A stretch of DNA of 6,685 nucleotides. Source: Methylobacter sp. GTDB lineage: Bacteria > Pseudomonadota > Gammaproteobacteria > Methylococcales > Methylomonadaceae. The position numbers and the translations under genes were made by a program. The notes under the pieces are model-generated. The model was not told the origin of the DNA and made no database searches. It saw only the letters and a program-made list of their open reading frames with translations. The stretch lies in the NCBI GenBank assembly GCA_003158415.1, contig PMJA01000082.1:1-6685 (forward strand), in the 5' to 3' direction. This document shows positions 1 through 5,300 of the stretch, piece by piece. Position 1 is the first letter of the stretch. Each line of letters opens with the position of its first letter.

Positions 1-373
1 GTTTCATGGGCACCGCCAAAGCTTGTTCAATAACCTGTAAGGCCGATGGGTCGCGATGTGAAGCGAACTTTAGAAATGCCCGTAACGCCGCGAGGCGGAC
101 GTTGCGACTGCTTACGCTGTTGTGTCGCTCCTGTTCCAAATGATCCAGGAAAGCCAGGATCAACGCTGACGTTACATCTGTTAGCTTCATCGCCGTCGGC
201 CATGTGCCCAGATGTTGGTGGGCAAATGTTAATAATAGTATGAAAGCATCCCGATATCCTGCCACGGTTCGAGGGCTAAGCGCACGTTGCTCGACGAGGT
301 AATGGGTGAAAAACTCCTGAACCAATGCGGGAAACGAGATTGATGGTTGTACGGAGGGTGCTCTACTGGACAT
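1..373 (-). CDS. ritC: RitC-like tyrosine recombinase, N-terminal 124 residues (C-terminus off window)
   Basis: Third recombinase of the trio, read by translating the minus strand from ATG at 373-371 with no stop to the window edge. What is visible is an integrase N-terminal SAM-like core-binding domain (about residues 15-105), with the usual helical pattern: LVEQRALSPRTVAGYRDAF (about 26-44), then LAFLDHLEQER (about 73-83), then RNVRLAALRAFLKFA (about 90-104). The catalytic domain is beyond the edge, so activity cannot be judged. The start is fixed by AGGAGG at 380-385, six bases upstream. It overlaps the ritB stop by 11 bases, so translation is probably coupled. The protein presumably acts with RitA and RitB on element ends in the cytoplasm. 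Other frames here also stay open for short stretches, but this frame has the integrase pattern. Confidence 0.85.
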   Translation of the reverse strand, partial: MSSRAPSVQPSISFPALVQEFFTHYLVEQRALSPRTVAGYRDAFILLLTFAHQHLGTWPTAMKLTDVTSALILAFLDHLEQERHNSVSSRNVRLAALRAFLKFASHRDPSALQVIEQALAVPMK

Positions 374-1340
374 AATCCACCTCCTGAGCCTGTGCAAACT
401 GCTCGAATTTTTTTGCCGCCACCGACATCAGTTCCGGAACTGCGGTCAAATACCAATAGGTATGCGATATCTTCGCATGTCCCATGTAGGTGGACAGCGC
501 AAGCATCGCCTGATCAATGTCAGTGCCCTGTTCGTGCCAAAGTATCATGCGTCGTACCGCGAAGGTATGCCGAAGATCGTGGATGCGCGGGGCATCGTGT
601 GCGCCACGGTTGCTCCACCCCAGTTGCTCTCGCAGCTCGTTGAAAATTCGCTCCACTTGGCGCAATCCCAGCACATTTCCCAGATGTTTGCCGCGCGTGC
701 CCACGAAAAATGGCGCTTCGGGACGTTCCTTGACATATTGATAACGGAGCTGCCGGTAGCTTTGTAAGGCTGCTGTCGTACTTGGATGCAGTGGCAACTG
801 GCGAGACTTGTTGAACTTGGTTTGCCGAACGGTCAGCAGGCCAAGCCTTAAGTCCACATCCGCATCGAGAAGATGGACCGCCTCGGACAACCTTAGGCCG
901 GTAGACGCCATCAACCCGAATAGCGTTTCGTAGGTGGCGGCACGCAAGTCTCCGACGGGTCCAAGTCCGCGTGCAGCTGCGAGTAGATCAACGATCTCCT
1001 GATCACGGTAAATATGCGGCATCAACCAACCCGGAATCGGGCCGAAAACGGATTCATCAGGCATAGCTGTTGCAGGTTCGAACTGCTGCAGATAACGGGC
1101 AAATGGCCGCAACAGCTTAAACCGACGTGCCCACGTCTCGGGTCTATGGCGTCCCTGCTTATCTTGCCGCGCCCATTCGATCATGACATCCAAAGTCAGC
1201 GGTCCGATCTGATTAAGAGCATCCACGAACTGTGCGAAGCTCAACAAAGTTCGGCCAGGATACTTTAATTGAAAGCCAAGACGGCGACGTTCGTCCAAAT
1301 AATCCTGAACTCTTGACTGCATGTTCACGGGCGAGTTCAT
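363..1340 (-). CDS. ritB: RitB-like tyrosine recombinase, 325 aa
   Basis: Middle recombinase of the trio: a site-specific DNA strand-exchange enzyme using a tyrosine nucleophile. The core-binding domain is about residues 8-90 and the catalytic domain about 115-310. Visible catalytic residues are Arg150 in TGLRLSE, Lys175 in TKFNKSR, His254 and Arg257 in HDLRH, His288 in MGH, and Tyr297 in TYWYL, nine residues after His288 as is usual. The set is complete, so the enzyme is probably functional. A longer reading from TTG at 1358 is possible, but ATG at 1340 is preferred: it has GGGAG six bases upstream, and it forms an ATGA overlap with the ritA stop, a classic sign of translational coupling. 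The length is typical of the family. Confidence 0.88.
   Translation of the reverse strand: MNSPVNMQSRVQDYLDERRRLGFQLKYPGRTLLSFAQFVDALNQIGPLTLDVMIEWARQDKQGRHRPETWARRFKLLRPFARYLQQFEPATAMPDESVFGPIPGWLMPHIYRDQEIVDLLAAARGLGPVGDLRAATYETLFGLMASTGLRLSEAVHLLDADVDLRLGLLTVRQTKFNKSRQLPLHPSTTAALQSYRQLRYQYVKERPEAPFFVGTRGKHLGNVLGLRQVERIFNELREQLGWSNRGAHDAPRIHDLRHTFAVRRMILWHEQGTDIDQAMLALSTYMGHAKISHTYWYLTAVPELMSVAAKKFEQFAQAQEVDYVQ
380..385 (-). promoter_or_regulatory. Shine-Dalgarno site for ritC
   Basis: Reads AGGAGG on the minus strand, six bases before ATG at 373. It lies inside the ritB 3' end and decides the ritC start. Confidence 0.8.
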
Positions 1341-2593
1341 GATGCACTCCCAGGCCAAGGCAATGCAACGGCCGAAAGCTTGCGGCTGTCTAGTTTGGCA
1401 TAGATCAACGAGGTGTCGAGTGAACGGTGCCGTAATATATCGGCCACTTCTTTCAACGAGCTCCCTTGTTCCAATAACTGGCGTGCCAGGGTATGACGCA
1501 GGGCATGGGTCCTACCGTGTTCAAGCCCGATGCGTTGATAAGCATCTCGGATGAGACGGTGTACCGCATAGGGGCCAATGGGTACGTCGTGTGGCGCAAG
1601 ACGGCGCACAAAAATCGCTGGATTGGTCGTCCGAGGTCGTTCGTAGCGCAGGTAGTCGGCAATTGCCTGGCCGGTGGCTGTTGGCAGCGGCAGGACATCC
1701 TCGCGGCGTGATTTAGTACTCCGTAATGTTACCGTGCCAGCTGGCCAGTCAATGTCGGCCAATGCAAGCTTGGCAATTTCGCTGGCACGCAAGCCCAGAT
1801 CAAGGCCGCAACGTACCATCGCGTAAGCCCGTCGACATGAGGGAAGCTCAGGAGGGAATGCATTGAGCAGGCGATTGACTTCATCGTCGGTCAGCGCCTT
1901 CGGTAAGGTGGCCAAATTCCAATGGGCAGGTAATGCGATAACACTACCGAGCGCATGAACATCATCACCACCGGCGCCGCGATAACGAAAGTAAGCGCGT
2001 AAAGCGCTAGCAAGTTGACCGGCTTTTGCCGACGTAGCGCGAGGTGTTAACTGCTCGGCAATAAAATGCCGGACATCGTCAGGTTGCAAGGCTGTGAAAA
2101 CAATCTCGGCATTACCAAAGCAAGCCTGCAGAAAGTTCAGCACAATGCGCCGATAATTACGGCGTGTCTCACTGGTCAATCCTCGGACATCGTTCAGATA
2201 ATCGTCAAAGCGATCAACTTCGGCGAAGACTGGTTCGACGGGTCTTGGCAGGGCCGGAATGACATCGCGATCACGCAGAATGCGCAAAAAATGACCGCAA
2301 GCTGCACTCAGATCGGCACGCGTTTGACAAATGGGTCGCGGGCAGTCGCAGTTTGGCAAATGGTCATCAAGGAATTGGGTCACTAAAGCTTCATCGAGTT
2401 CCTCGATGCAAAAGTGATTTAGCCCCATCCATAACCCCAGATGCGAGAGACCGGCTAGATGATGTTCGGAGGTTTCATCCGCGTAGCGGCATTCGGTCAG
2501 ATAATCCAGATAAATCAAAACATAAGGTGTGACGGGGCTATTGCGTAACCAGCGCTGAGTGGCAGGCGTAAGGTGTATGGTTGTTAAGCTCAT
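1337..2593 (-). CDS. ritA: RitA-like tyrosine recombinase, 418 aa
   Basis: First and longest recombinase of the trio. The catalytic set is complete: Arg269 in GLRASE, Lys294 in TKSRR, His363 and Arg366 in HALRH, His389 in LRHRS, and Tyr398 in LIYAK. The N-terminal half has a core-binding domain (about 120-225) preceded by an extra region holding a cysteine cluster, C82-x-C84 and C89 after HLPN, with C99 nearby. This could bind a metal, but that is inference. An upstream in-frame ATG at 2632 would add 13 residues but has no ribosome site, while ATG at 2593 has GGAG six bases upstream, so the shorter form is chosen. It is transcribed divergently from the polymerase-like gene, and its stop overlaps the ritB start as ATGA. 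It may recognise or align the element ends with RitB and RitC, but division of labour in the trio cannot be read from sequence. Confidence 0.87.
   Translation of the reverse strand: MSLTTIHLTPATQRWLRNSPVTPYVLIYLDYLTECRYADETSEHHLAGLSHLGLWMGLNHFCIEELDEALVTQFLDDHLPNCDCPRPICQTRADLSAACGHFLRILRDRDVIPALPRPVEPVFAEVDRFDDYLNDVRGLTSETRRNYRRIVLNFLQACFGNAEIVFTALQPDDVRHFIAEQLTPRATSAKAGQLASALRAYFRYRGAGGDDVHALGSVIALPAHWNLATLPKALTDDEVNRLLNAFPPELPSCRRAYAMVRCGLDLGLRASEIAKLALADIDWPAGTVTLRSTKSRREDVLPLPTATGQAIADYLRYERPRTTNPAIFVRRLAPHDVPIGPYAVHRLIRDAYQRIGLEHGRTHALRHTLARQLLEQGSSLKEVADILRHRSLDTSLIYAKLDSRKLSAVALPWPGSAS
1347..1351 (-). promoter_or_regulatory. Shine-Dalgarno site deciding the ritB start
   Basis: Reads GGGAG on the minus strand, six bases before ATG at 1340. 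It favours this start over the in-frame TTG at 1358, which would lie upstream of the site. Confidence 0.7.
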
Positions 2594-2599
2594 GGCAGT

Positions 2600-2603
2600 C
2601 TCC
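2600..2603 (-). promoter_or_regulatory. Shine-Dalgarno site deciding the ritA start
   Basis: Reads GGAG on the minus strand with six bases to ATG at 2593. No comparable site precedes the alternative ATG at 2632. Confidence 0.65.
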
Positions 2604-2608
2604 AGAAA

Positions 2609-2626
2609 TGGACTAGGGAATGTCCA
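2609..2626. repeat. TGGAC-N8-GTCCA dyad upstream of ritA
   Basis: TGGAC at 2609-2613 is mirrored by GTCCA at 2622-2626 with an eight-base centre. The right arm is part of ATGTCCA, which recurs at 2648-2654, and GTGTCCT at 2669-2675 is a weaker copy. Two short inverted arms around a 6-8 base core are the general layout of tyrosine recombinase crossover sites, so this could be an end site or an operator for the rit genes. Arms this short also arise by chance. Confidence 0.3.
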
Positions 2627-2748
2627 CTTCATACAACTGCAGAATTTATGTCCAGCTTTTCAGACAAGGTGTCCTGCTAAAACCACTGATTACAAGCTAT
2701 AAACCATTGGGTGCCAAATTACTGTGCATAAAAGGAAACTTCACATAA

Positions 2749-2780
2749 TGGCCGTAATGCAAAGCTTTGCATTACGGCCA
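2749..2780. repeat. Perfect 32-bp palindrome
   Basis: TGGCCGTAATGCAAAG (2749-2764) is followed directly by its exact reverse complement (2765-2780) with no spacer. The match stops at both sides (A at 2748 and A at 2781). A 16-base arm cannot be chance in a window this size. It is not followed by a T-run, so it is not a standard terminator. Possible roles are a dimeric protein-binding site, a recombinase or resolution site, or a junction of two inverted ends. I do not recognise the sequence. Confidence 0.95.
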
Positions 2781-2930
2781 ACTCCTGCCGTTCTGGGAGC
2801 GTATGTGAACGGCTGGTGTAAGGCGCAAAGCAGACATCGAGACGGCCTTACCTTAACGGGAAATGCTTATAACCAGCTTCAGCTTGGCGGTGTAGGTGCT
2901 GCATAGTTTCTACCAAGCTTTATTTCTAAT

Positions 2931-2936
2931 GGAGGG
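2931..2936 (+). promoter_or_regulatory. Shine-Dalgarno site deciding the polymerase-like gene start
   Basis: GGAGGG lies four bases before ATG at 2941. It rules against the in-frame GTG at 2896 and against ATG at 2929, which overlaps the site itself. Confidence 0.75.
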
Positions 2937-2940
2937 TAAA

Positions 2941-5256
2941 ATGCGTTATTCAGAGAAAGAGATCAAGCAAGCTTTGCATGACATTGAGGAAAAACTAAAA
3001 CCGATTTCGACAGAGGTTTTGCTTCCCATGCCGCACAATATCGAAAATCATTTAGCAGCAATTACTTTTAAGGAGTGGTTGGAGTGGAAATTACGACATG
3101 ACCGATATCACGAGCGAGAACCACAATACAAAGATGGATTTATTAGGCCCTCACGGAATACAACAGACAAGGTCTGGAAACTCTTAGAGAAATATGGCTT
3201 CCAAAAAGAGACAATATTTGCGTATCACTACACAACCTTCATAGAAAAGAAGGACGAAGATGAAAGGAATTTTGCGGCACAACAGGGATTTGTTATTGTC
3301 CTTCACGCTTTTATAATGAAAGGATATGGTCGCTTGTTGGGGTTTACCTATCTCAGATTTTTTAACGCACTCTGCCGTGGCTTCAGTGACCAATATCGTA
3401 AGCAATATAAGGAAAGCGAAGGCAGCATAGATACGGTGTGGGATATGCGGGATGATACGGTAAAAAGATGCCGACGAGATCTTATGCTTACCGGAGTAGA
3501 CCCGAAAAAACTATGGAAAGCAGTTGTTGATTGGAAAGAAAACCCGTTTTTCAGCGTTGAAGAGGATGGCGAAGGTAAAATCAAGTTGATTAAGTTAAAC
3601 CAGCGTAGAACCCCACGAGGCCGTTTTCTCTCATGCATTAAGGATGATCCAAACTATGCGAAGGAAATGACGTCTGGCGTAAACGTACTATTTGCAGATA
3701 AAACACTGCCAGTAATAAGGCCAATTCGATGTAAAGTGTGCGCAGAGCGCCGTTATCAAGTCGTCACGGTTAACAAAAAGTCAGACGGACTCCTGGAACT
3801 CCAAGAATCGGTGATTCTGTATCTGAAGACCTCTAACTTCAATGAAGACTATAGAAGTGCCCTAGAGGGAAAAAATAAGGCTCTGGCTGAACTTAAGCGT
3901 TTAGGAGTCGATGCCAGCCTTGTCAACCTTCCTAATGCACCTCGTAAACTACATGTAAATGACGCAAACAGCCAGCGCCCTAAGACTATATGGTCTAAGC
4001 GGTCTGAGCATATATATTATCGCTCGATTGAATTAGGCATCCTTCAAGCTTGCGATACAAACTATAAAAGCGTAAAGATTACAAAAGAGGAGGCTACAGA
4101 CTGGTCAAAACTTGGCAGATGCAACAGACGCATTGCAGATTTTGAGACGTGGGTAAAGGAGTACGGCCAAAAGAACATGCGCAAGTGCATTATCCATTGG
4201 CTAAGGGCAAGCACGCGACGATTTAATAGAGCCATGGGCCAGCTTGGCGCAAATACAAAACTTATGCCAATTTCTCCAGAATTGATGTTCTTCAAAGTGG
4301 AAAAAGCCATGCGAGACTGGCGAGGGGAGGTTCGAGCACGGCTTGATGAGTATAATGCTGCGAATCTACATTTAATTACATACAGGAATGTCTATAAAGA
4401 AGTAAAAGACTCGGAAGAAGACTTTGTAAAAATCCGTAGTGGATTTCAGAAGCTCATTAATAGACGCTATCAGCCCATCCACTTTTGGCCGACTACGGTC
4501 ACCGCGAAAGACCGGCACCAAATAGGAACAAGCGATACTGACGAGGAAGATGATGATGATGCTTATCCCGCGCCTGAGGAGGGTGAAGAGGCTAATCGTG
4601 TGCCGATGCTCGATTCCTATCAAACAGGAGCAAAGGAAACTGATGAAGAAGCTGATTATAAGGATAAAGCCCCGCCGATGCTCCCTTCCTACCGGCAAAG
4701 ATGGTTCAAAGCTAAAGACCCACAGACGGATAATTATTGCAATCTTGTCGGCTATGATATCTCATCCTCCCAGATGCAGATCATAGCGGCTTTCCTAGGT
4801 GACAAAGGTCTCATGAAGATAACCATGACACCGCCAGATGAACCATCCTTCAAGGAAAGGATGGCCGCATGGGTATGGCAGATGCACGAGGAAGGACGTC
4901 TGAAGCTTAGGTCTGGAAGACCGCAGATCGAGGATTATGCTAATGGGGAAGACCCGCGGCTTCGCGAACTCGTCAAGGAACTTTTGATGCGCGTGTCATA
5001 CGGCAGCTCATTGAGCGATGTCGAACGTGACCAACGATTAAATCCCAAGGTGTACGGGCCGGGATGGGAGCGTGGAAGCGCCCCTAAACCTGGAAGTCCC
5101 CGTAAGCCTGGAAGTGCCTGTATATTTCTAAAGGCGTTCGACAAGAAATACCCTGGCCCCAAGAAATTCAGAGAAATGTGCCGAATGGCAGCAGAACTAT
5201 CTTGGGAGCAAGATGCATATCAGGGCTTAGTCGAGGGTGTAAATAATTTCGTGTAA
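2941..5256 (+). CDS. Divergent family A polymerase-like protein, 771 aa, 3' end cut by an IS
   Basis: I read this as a nucleic acid polymerase of the Pol I / T7 RNA polymerase superfamily. Motif A is YDISSSQMQ (Asp606, the expected metal ligand) followed by GDKGL (619-623), which aligns without gaps to Pol I motif A. Motif B is Arg675-x3-Lys679-x3-Met683-x3-Tyr687-Gly688-Ser689, the O-helix pattern. KKYPG (Tyr737) then matches the Pol I segment after the O-helix. Motif C (HDE or HDS) is absent because codons 765-771 and the stop are IS sequence, so this version is probably inactive. Residues 1-450 are charged and helix-rich, with a lone CxxC pair (264/267), and I do not recognise them. Residues 532-550 form an acidic linker. 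No 3'-5' exonuclease motifs were seen. Start chosen by GGAGGG at 2931. GC is lower than in the rit genes. The superfamily call is fairly secure; DNA versus RNA polymerase is not. Confidence 0.6.
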   Translation: MRYSEKEIKQALHDIEEKLKPISTEVLLPMPHNIENHLAAITFKEWLEWKLRHDRYHEREPQYKDGFIRPSRNTTDKVWKLLEKYGFQKETIFAYHYTTFIEKKDEDERNFAAQQGFVIVLHAFIMKGYGRLLGFTYLRFFNALCRGFSDQYRKQYKESEGSIDTVWDMRDDTVKRCRRDLMLTGVDPKKLWKAVVDWKENPFFSVEEDGEGKIKLIKLNQRRTPRGRFLSCIKDDPNYAKEMTSGVNVLFADKTLPVIRPIRCKVCAERRYQVVTVNKKSDGLLELQESVILYLKTSNFNEDYRSALEGKNKALAELKRLGVDASLVNLPNAPRKLHVNDANSQRPKTIWSKRSEHIYYRSIELGILQACDTNYKSVKITKEEATDWSKLGRCNRRIADFETWVKEYGQKNMRKCIIHWLRASTRRFNRAMGQLGANTKLMPISPELMFFKVEKAMRDWRGEVRARLDEYNAANLHLITYRNVYKEVKDSEEDFVKIRSGFQKLINRRYQPIHFWPTTVTAKDRHQIGTSDTDEEDDDDAYPAPEEGEEANRVPMLDSYQTGAKETDEEADYKDKAPPMLPSYRQRWFKAKDPQTDNYCNLVGYDISSSQMQIIAAFLGDKGLMKITMTPPDEPSFKERMAAWVWQMHEEGRLKLRSGRPQIEDYANGEDPRLRELVKELLMRVSYGSSLSDVERDQRLNPKVYGPGWERGSAPKPGSPRKPGSACIFLKAFDKKYPGPKKFREMCRMAAELSWEQDAYQGLVEGVNNFV
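4534..4692 (+). repeat. Acidic, partly duplicated linker inside the polymerase-like gene
   Basis: The encoded segment (residues 532-584) contains two related units, each with TDEE followed by PML-x-SY: TDEE at 533-536 with PMLDSY at 555-560, then TDEE again about 34 residues later with PMLPSY at 579-584. At DNA level GCCGATGCTC recurs at 4602-4611 and 4674-4683, 72 bases apart. The first unit carries an extra acidic run of about ten codons. This is consistent with an old tandem duplication in a flexible linker just before motif A. Confidence 0.6.
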
Positions 5257-5262
5257 CTGCTT
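5233..5262 (+). repeat. Left terminal inverted repeat of the IS
   Basis: Aligns with the complement of 6528-6558 at 26 of 30 positions plus a one-base gap. Shared blocks are GAGGGTGT, CGTGTAA and CTGCTT. It is read in frame by the upstream polymerase gene as E-G-V-N-N-F-V-stop. Confidence 0.85.
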
Positions 5263-5287
5263 ATTTTCATCGTAGTAAAATTCCCTT

Positions 5288-5293
5288 AGGAGG
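5288..5293 (+). promoter_or_regulatory. Shine-Dalgarno site deciding the transposase start
   Basis: AGGAGG lies seven bases before ATG at 5301 but only one base before the in-frame ATG at 5295, so 5301 is the better start. Confidence 0.75.
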
Positions 5294-5300
5294 AATGAAA

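Larger units (their letters stand above)
1..2660 (-). mobile_element. RIT-type element (recombinase in trio), incomplete at left edge
   Basis: Three consecutive tyrosine recombinase genes read leftward with overlapping ends: ritA (418 aa), ritB (325 aa) and ritC (first 124 aa only). Known RIT elements have three non-identical tyrosine recombinases in a fixed order in one operon, with the first protein longest, as here. Genes 1 and 2 each keep the full R-K-H-R-H-Y catalytic set. The true right end is not resolved: it lies upstream of ritA, somewhere in the 2594-2940 spacer, and the end given is a minimum. The left end lies outside the window, so terminal repeats cannot be compared. A Tn554-like tnpA/tnpB/tnpC unit is the alternative, but its third protein is not a tyrosine recombinase, whereas this third protein begins like an integrase. 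Confidence 0.8.
2594..2940. other. Gene-free divergent spacer with palindrome and dyads
   Basis: The spacer separates the leftward rit operon from the rightward polymerase-like gene. I see no convincing coding region. It must hold the promoters for both directions and probably one end of the RIT element, but I find no clear -35/-10 pair. Besides the 32-bp palindrome there are three 7-bp dyads in series: GCCGTTC 2787-2793 with GAACGGC 2807-2813; GTAAGGC 2818-2824 with GCCTTAC 2845-2851; and AGCTTGG 2881-2887 with CCAAGCT 2913-2919. The last one ends a few bases before the polymerase ribosome site, so the transcript leader could be folded. Confidence 0.5.

Noticed and set aside
229..456. Minus-strand frame of 75 codons across the ritB/ritC joint
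   Set aside because: It overlaps both recombinase genes out of frame, and the other frame gives a clear integrase N-terminus with a strong ribosome site.
366..2655. Ten-base inverted match CTGGACATAA (366-375) versus complement of 2646-2655 as possible element ends
   Set aside because: Ten-base matches are expected by chance at this window size, and the left copy lies inside the coding joint of ritB and ritC.
2700..2735. Sigma70 promoter TTGGGT ... ATAAAA for the polymerase gene
   Set aside because: Spacing is only 14-16 bases and both boxes are poor matches, so it cannot be supported.
2749..2780. Rho-independent terminator
   Set aside because: Stem is long and perfect with essentially no loop, and no T-run follows on either strand.
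2724..2906. Plus-strand reading frame of 60 codons over the palindrome
   Set aside because: GTG start, no properly spaced ribosome site, runs through the palindrome and dyads, and the product resembles nothing known. The inner ATG at 2748 has the same problems.
2941..5256. Reverse transcriptase or group II intron protein
   Set aside because: No YADD box or RT fingers pattern. The D-x-S and R-x3-K-x3-M-x3-YG motifs fit family A polymerases instead, and no intron 5' consensus is visible upstream.
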